Source: an uncultured Tannerella sp.
GTDB taxonomy: Bacteria > Bacteroidota > Bacteroidia > Bacteroidales > Tannerellaceae
DNA: 5,739 bases
Assembly: GCA_938036405.1 (NCBI GenBank)
Contig: CALHPT010000039.1
Coordinates: 1-5,739, forward strand
Direction: 5' to 3'
Positions 1-5,684 of this stretch are shown one piece after another. The translations under genes were made by a program, and so were the position numbers. A model generated the notes under the pieces. The model was given only the letters and a program-made list of their open reading frames with translations, had not been told where the DNA came from and searched no databases. The first letter of the stretch is position 1, and every line of letters starts with the position of its first letter.

Positions 1-106
1 AAAGTTCCGAAAGACTTATACAATGTGCAGCGTACTTTCGGAAAGTTCCGAGAGACTCATAAAATGTGCAGAGTACTTTCGGAACTTTCCGAAAGCACTA
101 TCAAAT
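1..106. repeat. 41-bp tandem repeat with palindromic junctions
   Basis: Two adjacent 41-bp units lie at 1-41 and 42-82. They match at 37 of 41 positions by eye. Each begins AAAGTTCCGA and ends GTACTTTCGG. A decayed third copy, about 24 bases long, follows at 83-106. The unit junctions form inverted repeats. At 76-95, CTTTCGGA and TCCGAAAG are perfect 8-bp arms around the loop ACTT. At 35-54 the same arms carry one T:G pair. The array may continue left of the window. Copies abut with no unique spacers, so it is not a CRISPR array. Function is unknown; protein binding or a dispersed intergenic repeat family are both possible. Confidence 0.85.
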
Positions 107-134
107 TCTCATTTACTCCCTTGCTAACAAGAAA

Positions 135-266
135 TTACGCCATGGGAGACGTCTTGAGGTCTTTGGCGAACCGAGCGAGCATGATGGAGCTGTCTTTGGG
201 TGTTTCGATGAGTCGTGTAAGCATGGCTACGATCGTTTTGGAGACTTCGATCGGACATTTTGGCAT
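135..266 (-). CDS. Doubtful 43-residue small ORF
   Basis: A minus-strand frame runs from ATG at 266-264 to TAA at 137-135. It encodes 43 residues, starting MPKCPIEVSKTIVAM and ending DLKTSPMA. It contains two similar segments, AMLTRLIETP and IMLARFAKDL, 14 residues apart, which reflect the 42-bp DNA repeat beneath it. No family is recognised. The start codon touches the T-tract of the murB terminator and no separate promoter is visible, so expression is doubtful. It could be a chance frame in repeat DNA or the remnant of a repetitive gene. Confidence 0.15.
   Translation of the reverse strand: MPKCPIEVSKTIVAMLTRLIETPKDSSIMLARFAKDLKTSPMA
172..254. repeat. Degenerate 42-bp-spaced direct repeat
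   Basis: Two segments, 172-212 and 214-254, align without gaps at about 23 of 41 positions. The shared blocks are AGCATG (178 and 220), TTTGG (195 and 237) and TTCGAT near the end, each offset by 42 bp. The spacing is close to the 41-bp unit at 1-82, but the sequence differs. It may be an old, decayed tandem duplication. The match is weak and could be partly chance. Confidence 0.3.
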
Positions 267-304
267 AAAACAAGAAGAGGTGACACCTTTTCGGCGCCAC
301 CTCT
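265..304 (-). terminator. Rho-independent terminator of murB
   Basis: Read on the minus strand, AGAGGTGGCGCC and GGTGTCACCTCT form a 12-bp stem with two G:U pairs and the loop GAAAA. The T-rich tract TCTTGTTTTATG follows. The G:U pairs become A:C mismatches on the plus strand, so the structure favours minus-strand transcripts. It starts about 30 bases after the murB stop codon, as expected for that gene's terminator. Confidence 0.8.
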
Positions 305-333
305 AAACCATTTGCTTCAGCAAGGGTAGGAAA

Positions 334-1347
334 TCACTCCACGTAGCGGACTTCGGGTGTGAGGAGGATGCCGAAGCGGTCGCTGACGGCGCGGCGGATG
401 CGCTCGGCAAAGAGGGCGATCTCGTCGCCAGTGGCGCGGCCGTGGTTGACGATGATGAGCGCCTGATGTTCGTAGACGCCGACTTCGCCCTCGCGGAAGC
501 CCTTAAACCCGCAGCGTTCGATGAGCCAGCCGGCGGGGATTTTGACGCGTCCATCAGGCGCGGGGTAGGACGGGATGTCGGGGTGAAGGACACGGAGGGC
601 GTCGAACTGAGCGCGGTCGACGAGGGGGTTCATGAAGAAGCTGCCGGCATTGCCGAGGCGGTCGGGGTCAGGCAGTTTGCTGTGGCGGATGGCACCGACG
701 GCCTCGCGGACATCGCTGAGCGTGGGGCTGGCGACGGCGCTGAGGGCATCGCGCAGGGGGACGTAGTCGAGGTGCAGGACGGGGCGTTTTTGGAGCCGCA
801 AGTTGAGGTGGGTGACGATGTGCGGGTCGCGCTCTTCGTCTTTGAAGATGCTGTGGCGGTAGGCGTATTCGCAGGCGTCGACGGGGAAGGTGCGGGGCTC
901 GAAAGTGAGCTGGTTGAAGGTCTCGACGCTGTCGACAACGTCCTTCAGCTCGACGCCGTAAGCGCCAATGTTCTGGACGGCTGCGGCGCCGGATTCACCG
1001 GGGATGTGGGAGAGGTTTTCGATGCCTCCCCAGCCGCGATTGACGGCGTATTGGACGACGTCGTCCCAGCGTTCGGCAGCGCCAATGCGGAGGATGATCT
1101 CGGTATCGGTCTCACGGGCGACGGTGATGCCGCGGATGCATGAATGGACGATGATGCCGTTGAAGTCGGCTACAAAAAGGAGGTTGCTGCCAGCGCCGAT
1201 GTGGAGGGAGCGGAGCTCTTGGAAGTATTCGTCGCGGAGTATGCGGCCGAGCTCTTCTTCGTTGTCGTACTCCATGAACCAGCGTGTGAGGGCGGGCAGA
1301 TGGAAGGTATTGTAATCCTTGAGGGAGAAGTTTTTTTCTATGCGCAT
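334..1347 (-). CDS. murB: UDP-N-acetylenolpyruvoylglucosamine reductase MurB
   Basis: MurB is a cytoplasmic FAD enzyme. It uses NADPH to reduce UDP-GlcNAc-enolpyruvate to UDP-MurNAc, the second committed step of peptidoglycan synthesis. The 337 residues match the usual length of type I (E. coli-like) MurB. Visible motifs are the FAD-binding GAGSNLLF at 51-58, PGESGAAAVQNIGAYG at 116-131, YRHSIFK at 163-169 (Arg164 fits the catalytic arginine), GNAGSFFMNP at 232-241 (Ser236 fits the proton-donating serine) and LTPEVR at 329-334 (Glu332 fits the catalytic glutamate). All key residues are present, so the enzyme should be active. The ATG start gives a normal N-terminus just before the FAD domain. 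No Shine-Dalgarno sequence is seen, as is usual in Bacteroidetes. A hairpin lies 38 bases upstream and a strong terminator follows the stop. No clear promoter of its own was found. Confidence 0.97.
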   Translation of the reverse strand: MRIEKNFSLKDYNTFHLPALTRWFMEYDNEEELGRILRDEYFQELRSLHIGAGSNLLFVADFNGIIVHSCIRGITVARETDTEIILRIGAAERWDDVVQYAVNRGWGGIENLSHIPGESGAAAVQNIGAYGVELKDVVDSVETFNQLTFEPRTFPVDACEYAYRHSIFKDEERDPHIVTHLNLRLQKRPVLHLDYVPLRDALSAVASPTLSDVREAVGAIRHSKLPDPDRLGNAGSFFMNPLVDRAQFDALRVLHPDIPSYPAPDGRVKIPAGWLIERCGFKGFREGEVGVYEHQALIIVNHGRATGDEIALFAERIRRAVSDRFGILLTPEVRYVE

Positions 1348-1382
1348 GTCAATCTATCTGTACGGGTTTTGTATGAGGGCAT

Positions 1383-1425
1383 AAAAAAAGGATGCCGGCC
1401 GTTGGGTTGGGCAGACATCCTTTTT
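1383..1425 (-). terminator. Terminator-like hairpin between lipoprotein gene and murB
   Basis: On the minus strand, AAAAAGGATG and CATCCTTTTT form a 10-bp stem around a 21-base loop, followed by a run of seven T in all. It begins 37 bases after the lipoprotein stop codon and ends about 36 bases before the murB start. It probably ends the lipoprotein transcript. With no clear murB promoter in the gap, it may instead let some transcription through. A competing 5-bp pairing, GGCAT with ATGCC (1378-1382 and 1392-1396), uses part of the same arm but is completed only after the T-tract. Confidence 0.7.
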
Positions 1426-1461
1426 ATGATCGTTTGGATTCAACTGTTGCGGCGAAAGGAA

Positions 1462-1935
1462 TCAATAGGTGCGTTCCAAAACCCATGCGTCCTGGAAGTT
1501 GGGACGATACTTCGAGCGGATGGCGTCGCGGCTCTTTTCGGCCTCAGCTTTTGTCTCGAAGCTGGTGACAATGACGCGGAGCATGCCTTGTTCGTTTTCA
1601 CCAAGAACGGGGGTGTAGCCTTCGTTCTGCATGCGCTCCTTGAGGGAGAATGCGTTGGTGCGGTTCTTAAAGCTGCCGATCACGACGCTGTAGAGCTTGA
1701 TGGCGTCGCCGTCTTCACCTTCCACGGGAGTGATTTTCTCTTGTCGTGTTTCGCCAGCGTCTTTCGACTTCGTTACGGGGGCGATTTCTTCTTCTGAGGG
1801 CTCGTCGCTTGATATTTCGCGTTCCTTGGCCTGCTCATAAGCTGCTTTGTAGGCGCTCTGTTTCGATTTACACGAAACGGTTCCGATCATCAATACCAAG
1901 CAAAGAGTAACTCCTAACAATCCTATCCTTTTCAT
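1462..1935 (-). CDS. SPOR-domain lipoprotein
   Basis: This 157-residue protein starts with a lipoprotein signal peptide: basic MKR, a hydrophobic stretch at about 4-20, then TVSC with Cys22 as the lipidated residue. An acidic, probably disordered linker covers about 39-77. A C-terminal SPOR domain covers about 80-155, starting KLYSVVIGSF, with RVIVTSF in its middle. SPOR domains bind denuded glycan strands of peptidoglycan, often at division sites. The protein is therefore expected to be membrane-anchored and to contact the cell wall. The residues after Cys22 (KSKQS) are basic, unlike the acidic surface-export signal described in some Bacteroidetes lipoproteins, so a periplasm-facing position is more likely (inference). 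It has its own promoter-like element upstream and a terminator downstream, which suggests a single-gene unit. Its nearness to murB may be coincidental. The exact partner or process is unknown. Confidence 0.9.
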   Translation of the reverse strand: MKRIGLLGVTLCLVLMIGTVSCKSKQSAYKAAYEQAKEREISSDEPSEEEIAPVTKSKDAGETRQEKITPVEGEDGDAIKLYSVVIGSFKNRTNAFSLKERMQNEGYTPVLGENEQGMLRVIVTSFETKAEAEKSRDAIRSKYRPNFQDAWVLERTY

Positions 1936-1966
1936 ATCTGTTTGATGTTATTTGAATGAACGGGGG

Positions 1967-1974
1967 CAAATATA
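1967..1974 (-). promoter_or_regulatory. Bacteroidetes-type -7 promoter element of the lipoprotein gene
   Basis: The minus strand reads TATATTTG, a full match to the Bacteroidetes -7 consensus TANNTTTG. Transcription would begin near 1961, leaving a leader of about 25 bases before the ATG at 1935. That leader holds TCATTCAAA and ends ACAGAT directly before ATG, features shared with the gene starting at 4133. No clear TTTG element is seen at the usual -33 distance. Confidence 0.6.
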
Positions 1975-1975
1975 G

Positions 1976-1999
1976 AAACAAAATCCACTTTTCTGTGGA
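1976..1999 (-). terminator. Possible weak terminator after rsmD
   Basis: On the minus strand, TCCAC and GTGGA form a 5-bp stem around AGAAAA, followed by TTTTGTTTC. It lies about 60 bases after the rsmD stop and directly against the lipoprotein promoter element. The stem is short, so termination would be weak. It could equally be an operator-like inverted repeat at the promoter. Confidence 0.35.
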
Positions 2000-2060
2000 A
2001 AATGTCTTATAGGAAGCGGTGTTTAAGCCGATTTGTAGTGATTTTCACTTTAATCGAGGA

Positions 2061-2606
2061 TCACTCTTCGGGAGCGCGAAAGAGGGAAAAATGGACAGCT
2101 CCGTAGGTGCGCATTTCGGCGAAGAGGGGATGCGCGGAGAAGTCGTACGTGCCGGGATGTTCGAGGATGAAGAGGCCTCCGGGGCGGAGGATGTCGCGAC
2201 CCAAGATGGCTTCGGGAAGCTCGGACAATCGGGGGAGAGCATAGGGAGGATCGGCGAAGATGAGGTCGAAGGGAGGGGCGGTGCGGAGGTAGCGGAAGGC
2301 ATCGCCGCGGACGAGTGTGAAGGTGCCCGGAGCGGGGGCGAGTCGGCGGGCCACGTCGGCGATGAAAGCGGCGTGCGTACGGTCGGCTTCGACGGCTGTC
2401 ACGCGACTGCATCCACGCGAAAGCAGCTCGAAAGCGATGCTGCCCGTGCCAGAAAAGAGGTCAAGGGCGAGTGTACCGTCCCAAGTGACGAGGTTTTCGA
2501 GCACGTTAAAGAGGTTCTCCTTCGCAAAGTCGGTGGTGGGTCGGGCGTCAAATGTAGACGGGACTTGGAAGCGTCGCCGACCGTAGATTCCTCGGATTAT
2601 TCTCAT
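2061..2606 (-). CDS. rsmD: 16S rRNA (guanine966-N2)-methyltransferase RsmD
   Basis: RsmD uses S-adenosylmethionine to methylate N2 of G966 in 16S rRNA (E. coli numbering), acting on assembling 30S subunits in the cytoplasm. The 181 residues match the family length. The N-terminus MRIIRGIYGRRRF and RPTTDFAKENLFNVL at 22-36 are typical of the family. The Rossmann methyltransferase core shows LDLFSGTGS at 48-56 (cofactor-binding motif I), VEAD at 72-75 (acidic end of strand 2) and the catalytic motif DPPY at 119-122. No key residue is missing. The start lies 13 bases after the DUF3822 stop codon, so the two genes are almost certainly cotranscribed, with rsmD last. No promoter of its own was seen. 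Confidence 0.96.
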   Translation of the reverse strand: MRIIRGIYGRRRFQVPSTFDARPTTDFAKENLFNVLENLVTWDGTLALDLFSGTGSIAFELLSRGCSRVTAVEADRTHAAFIADVARRLAPAPGTFTLVRGDAFRYLRTAPPFDLIFADPPYALPRLSELPEAILGRDILRPGGLFILEHPGTYDFSAHPLFAEMRTYGAVHFSLFRAPEE

Positions 2607-2619
2607 GTGTTAGCGGTGT

Positions 2620-3417
2620 TTATGTCAGCCCAACGGTGGCAGCGCGATCGTCAGCACGATACAGTTCTTGAATGGCTTCCACGCGGACGTCTTTCAGGTA
2701 GGTCTGCAACTTCTCTTTGAGGTCGAAGGCCACGGAGGTGACGGCCGAGAGGGTGAGCGAATCGTTGCGTTGGTCGAGCGTCAGCTGTTTCCAGACGTAG
2801 AGTAGGTAATACATGATGTCATCGTGGTTCTCGACCTCAAATCGGTTGACGAATCGCAAAGCTCCGCGATCGAAGCAGGCGACGTCCATCGTGCGGTCTT
2901 GCACGACGGCGTACATGTGGGCGTGGAGTGCGCGCAAGCTCCGCTCGTGCCATCGGAGCAGCAGCGAGGCGAGGGCGTGTTCCCAGTGTGCGGTGGGCTG
3001 CGTTTGGGCGATGAACTCGTGCATGTCGCGCCTCAGGCCAAAGAGCAACACGGACTCCAATGCGCTCATAGGTTGGACAGCGACGGTCTCGACGGGTGTG
3101 GCGAAGGTGAAGCGATAGAGGCGCTCTTTGGCTTCGTCTTCATAGATCGCTTCGGGCACTAACGTGTAGTTCGGTTCGGAGGTGACGATCCGGACAGCGG
3201 CGTAGGGATAACTCAGGAACGGATGTTCGCGGAAGAGGTCTCTGAGCGTCTGTAGATAGGGGCGTGTCACGTCGACCTCCGTTTCTTCACAAAAAAAGGA
3301 TCCCTCGTCCGAAGGGATCCCACCGGAAAAAGAAAGTCCGCCCGGCCAAAGCCGGACAGACGTTCTATATCCTTCTGAATTACTCGCTGTGAGCGATTCG
3401 GGAACACGAAGGTTCAT
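2620..3417 (-). CDS. DUF3822 family protein
   Basis: This 265-residue protein is recognised as a member of DUF3822, a family of unknown function largely confined to Bacteroidetes and, from memory, often encoded beside rsmD. Recognisable parts are an N-terminal strand pattern at 17-31 (YRTSVRLWPGGLSFS), YTLVPEAIYEDE at 84-95 and the conserved NRFEVENHDDIMYYLLYVW at 191-209. There is no signal peptide or membrane segment, so it should be cytoplasmic. The alternation of a short beta-strand block, a phenylalanine-rich strand and a Tyr/Leu helix resembles actin-like folds such as PilM (inference, not shown). The ATG start keeps the conserved N-terminal strands; the next useful Met (118) would remove them. 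The gene begins 29 bases after the upstream stop and ends 13 bases before rsmD. Codons 21-43 also encode two terminator-like hairpins, listed separately. Confidence 0.85.
   Translation of the reverse strand: MNLRVPESLTASNSEGYRTSVRLWPGGLSFSGGIPSDEGSFFCEETEVDVTRPYLQTLRDLFREHPFLSYPYAAVRIVTSEPNYTLVPEAIYEDEAKERLYRFTFATPVETVAVQPMSALESVLLFGLRRDMHEFIAQTQPTAHWEHALASLLLRWHERSLRALHAHMYAVVQDRTMDVACFDRGALRFVNRFEVENHDDIMYYLLYVWKQLTLDQRNDSLTLSAVTSVAFDLKEKLQTYLKDVRVEAIQELYRADDRAATVGLT
3291..3357 (-). promoter_or_regulatory. Two tandem terminator-like hairpins inside the DUF3822 coding start
   Basis: Both are read on the minus strand. The first (3357-3336) pairs CCGGC with GCCGG around TTTG, or alternatively GTCC with GGAC on the outside plus an inner GGC/GCC. 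TTTCTTTTT follows. The second (3320-3298) pairs GGATCCCT with AGGGATCC, a perfect 8-bp stem around TCGGACG, followed directly by seven T. The second has the full form of an intrinsic terminator, yet it lies within codons 33-42 of a gene that looks intact. GTCCG of the first hairpin could also pair with CGGAC in the loop of the second. They might act as an attenuator that ribosomes on the gene suppress. The structure is clear; the function is inferred. Confidence 0.5.
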
Positions 3418-3446
3418 GCTGTTTTCTGAGGTGGTGCTCTGTCGGA

Positions 3447-4133
3447 TTATTCCCAGTTACCGGCGTTGTTATTGATCTCTGTCACCGAACCTACTTTGAG
3501 GCCTTCGTACTTGCTCATCTTGCGCATTTTGTCTTTGAGGTTGGCCAGCTCCTTCTTGTTCAGGTCGCCCAGATAAACGTCGTAAGGAACACGGCACTCG
3601 AAGACTTTCACCGTGTAGCCGGAGGATGATTCGAGGGTGGCAGTGTCCATCTCGAACTTAGCGTTCACGCCTTTGACGGGGATGAAAGCGAGAGAGTCGA
3701 CGTTGAAGTCACGTCCCAGCAAGGTGTCTTTAGCGGATACCCACATCGTGTCACGACGGAAGTTTTGGAGGCCGTTTCTGATCACCTCGTCATTGTTTCC
3801 GGTTTGGCGTGCACGGCGAACGATCTCAGCTGCTTTCTTTTCGGTCATTCCCTTCTCCAGTTGTTCGTCGGTCAGAACGCCTTCTTTAATGACGAACGGC
3901 AGCTTGGATTCATTCAAGAACTTGGCCAGCTCTTCGAAAGATCCGGCATGACGACCGTTTCTGTTCTTATACTCGATCTGAGCCGTCCGAATATCGATCA
4001 GGCGCTTCTCAATGGCTGATTCACGCGCTATCCGCTCTTTATCAAACTCAATCGGTCCCATGATACTTCTGTAACACATGTAAACCAGCAGCACAACCGC
4101 CGCAACCAATAATACCTTCAGTGTAATTCTCAT
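3447..4133 (-). CDS. Single-pass membrane protein of unknown function
   Basis: This 228-residue protein is not assigned to a named family. The N-terminus is basic (MRITLK), followed by one hydrophobic segment at about 7-20 without a lipobox or clear cleavage site, so a membrane anchor with a periplasmic body is likely. Residues 29-75 form a charged helix, then RTAQIEYKNRNGRHAGSFEE at 49-68. This resembles the region after the hydrophobic helix in pseudopilin-like proteins, where a similar pattern precedes the globular part (resemblance only). Residues 85-125 are rich in Lys and Glu. VFECRVPYDVYLGDL at 177-191 looks like the end of a folded domain, and the C-terminus NNNAGNWE looks flexible. 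Base composition is visibly less GC-rich than in its neighbours. It is the first gene of a probable operon with the DUF3822 gene (29-base gap) and rsmD. A promoter-like element lies 45 bases upstream. Confidence 0.85.
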   Translation of the reverse strand: MRITLKVLLVAAVVLLVYMCYRSIMGPIEFDKERIARESAIEKRLIDIRTAQIEYKNRNGRHAGSFEELAKFLNESKLPFVIKEGVLTDEQLEKGMTEKKAAEIVRRARQTGNNDEVIRNGLQNFRRDTMWVSAKDTLLGRDFNVDSLAFIPVKGVNAKFEMDTATLESSSGYTVKVFECRVPYDVYLGDLNKKELANLKDKMRKMSKYEGLKVGSVTEINNNAGNWE

Positions 4134-4177
4134 ATCTGTATATTCACATTTTGATTGTTTGAATGATTTTATTGCTG

Positions 4178-4185
4178 CAAATGTA
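4178..4185 (-). promoter_or_regulatory. Bacteroidetes-type -7 promoter element of the minus-strand operon
   Basis: The minus strand reads TACATTTG, matching TANNTTTG. Transcription would start near 4172, giving a leader of about 38 bases before the ATG at 4133. Like the lipoprotein leader, it contains TCATTCAAA and TCAAA and ends ACAGAT directly before ATG, which supports both promoter calls. A TTTG sits at 4199-4196, but only 10 bases from the -7 element, too close for a standard -33 box. Confidence 0.5.
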
Positions 4186-4231
4186 TGATTCTTTTCAAAG
4201 GTCTACCTTTATCGCAAATTATTCTTGGAGC

Positions 4232-5677
4232 ATGGTTGACAGATACATTTACAAGAAGATTTCGGAGCATTTCCCGTATAGACCGACAGAAGAGCAGCAA
4301 AAAGCGATTGCTACCATTGCCGCTTTTGCGGCCGACACGGCTCCGAGATCGCTGCTGATTATTAAGGGATACGCGGGTACGGGCAAGACGTCTGTACTGG
4401 GGGCGGTGGTGAAGGCTTTGCATGCGATGGAGCGGCCGAGTGTGCTGCTGGCTCCGACGGGCAGGGCGGCCAAGGTGTTCGCCGAATATGCTGAGCGAGA
4501 CGCCTTCACGATCCATAAAAAGATCTATCGACAGAAGTCGTTTTCGAATGATTTCGGCAGCTTTTCGCTGGGAAAGAACCTGCAGAAGAACACGCTCTTT
4601 ATCGTCGACGAGGCATCGATGATCTCGAACGAAAGTGCCGGGGCGAATGCCTTCGGGAGTGGGCATTTACTGGACGACTTGATTGAATACATCTACGAAG
4701 ACGGCCAGGGGTGCCGGCTGATTTTGTCGGGCGACTCGGCGCAGCTGCCGCCGGTGATGCTGCGAGAGAGTCCGGCACTCAGCGCAGAGCGGCTCAGGGC
4801 GTACGGGATGGAGGTGCGTGAGGTGTCGCTGACGCAGGTGGTGCGGCAGGATGTGGATTCTGGGATCCTGTTTAATGCCACACTGATCCGTAATGGGCTG
4901 CGAAACTCGGAGACGGCGCGTTTCCCGGTGCTGAGGGTGCAGGGGTTCGCGGATATTCAGAAGGTGACGGGCGAGGATCTGATCGAAGAGATAGCGTCGG
5001 CTTACAGTCGCGATGGGGTGGACGATACGATCGTCGTCTGCCGGTCGAACAAGCGTGCGGCACGCTATAACAACGGCATCAGGCAGTACATCCTGGGGCG
5101 TGAGGAGGAGATCGAGCGGGGCGACCGCCTGATGGTGGTCAAGAACAACTACTACCGATGGTCGCAGGCGAAGGATGCGGAGTCGAGCTTCATTGCCAAC
5201 GGCGAGATTGTGGAGGTGCTGCGTGTGCGACGTGTGACGGAGCTGTACGGGTTTCACTTCACCGATGTGCTGGTGCGGTTTCAAGACGATGCCGCGGAGG
5301 TGGAGCTGCGTGTGCTGACGGAGACGCTCCGGAACGAGTCGCCCACACTACCGCGTGAAGACAGCGACCGCCTCTTCTATGCCGTGCTCGAGGATTACAA
5401 GGAGGTAAAAACGAAGGCAACGCGGATGAAGAAGATGAAGGAAGATCCGTATTTCAACGCCGTGCAGGCGAAGTATGCGTATGCCATCACGTGTCATAAG
5501 GCCCAGGGCGGACAGTGGCGCAACGTCTTTCTGGACGTTGGCTACCTGACGGAGGAGATGCTGGGCGAGGACTTTTATCGCTGGCTCTACACGGCCGTCA
5601 CCCGCGCTACGGGGCGGCTCTACTTCGTCAACCTGCCGCCGACCTTTGAGGGTGGCGGAGCCACTGTAAAGGAGTGA
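4232..5677 (+). CDS. RecD/Dda-like SF1B ATP-dependent DNA helicase
   Basis: This 481-residue protein has the motifs of superfamily 1 helicases in order: Walker A GYAGTGKTS at 46-54, motif Ia LLAPTGRAAKVF at 72-83, Walker B VDEASM at 125-130, motif III LSGDSAQLPPV at 165-175, a motif-IV-like VVCRSNKRAARYN at 268-280, motif V YAYAITCHKAQGGQW at 415-429 and motif VI WLYTAVTRA at 451-459. This set fits the RecD/Pif1/Dda group, which moves 5' to 3' on DNA. It is much shorter than RecD2 and lacks that protein's long N-terminal extension; it is closer in size to phage T4 Dda. A role in replication or repair is likely, but the substrate is unknown and no RecB or RecC gene is present here. The frame is open back to an ATG at 4163. 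The ATG at 4232 is preferred because VDRYIYKKI is a normal N-terminus and the earlier start would overlap the divergent promoter. No terminator is seen after the stop. Confidence 0.92.
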   Translation: MVDRYIYKKISEHFPYRPTEEQQKAIATIAAFAADTAPRSLLIIKGYAGTGKTSVLGAVVKALHAMERPSVLLAPTGRAAKVFAEYAERDAFTIHKKIYRQKSFSNDFGSFSLGKNLQKNTLFIVDEASMISNESAGANAFGSGHLLDDLIEYIYEDGQGCRLILSGDSAQLPPVMLRESPALSAERLRAYGMEVREVSLTQVVRQDVDSGILFNATLIRNGLRNSETARFPVLRVQGFADIQKVTGEDLIEEIASAYSRDGVDDTIVVCRSNKRAARYNNGIRQYILGREEEIERGDRLMVVKNNYYRWSQAKDAESSFIANGEIVEVLRVRRVTELYGFHFTDVLVRFQDDAAEVELRVLTETLRNESPTLPREDSDRLFYAVLEDYKEVKTKATRMKKMKEDPYFNAVQAKYAYAITCHKAQGGQWRNVFLDVGYLTEEMLGEDFYRWLYTAVTRATGRLYFVNLPPTFEGGGATVKE

Positions 5678-5684
5678 CGACACC

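Noticed and set aside
1..106. CRISPR array
   Set aside because: The repeats abut with no unique spacers and no cas gene is present.
25..329. Two overlapping plus-strand reading frames in the left intergenic region
   Set aside because: Both begin inside the 41-bp repeat, run through the murB terminator, and show no family features.
442..1143. Long plus-strand reading frame opposite murB
   Set aside because: It mirrors a GC-rich, intact gene. The translation is Ala-, Val-, Asp- and Gly-rich with no motif, while the minus strand gives complete MurB.
2037..2049. Hairpin AGTGA/TCACT just after the rsmD stop as a terminator
   Set aside because: Five base pairs, a three-base loop, and no T-tract after it on the minus strand.
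2019..2720. Long plus-strand reading frame opposite rsmD
   Set aside because: It spans rsmD and the end of the DUF3822 gene, shows no recognisable domain, and is explained by high GC at third codon positions of the real genes.
2620..3066. Later DUF3822 start at Met118, which would place the hairpins in a leader
   Set aside because: It would discard conserved N-terminal family features at residues 17-31 and 84-95.
4204..4227. Plus-strand promoter elements TACCTTTA (4204-4211) or TATTCTTG (4220-4227) for the helicase
   Set aside because: Each differs from TANNTTTG at one base and neither has a TTTG at the proper upstream distance. The helicase must have a promoter nearby, but I cannot place it.
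4163..4231. Upstream ATG as the helicase start, adding 23 residues
   Set aside because: The extension is not helicase-like and would overlap the divergent promoter element at 4178-4185.
4667..5284. Minus-strand reading frame opposite the helicase gene
   Set aside because: His-, Arg- and Leu-rich composition without motifs; the plus strand encodes the conserved helicase motifs here.
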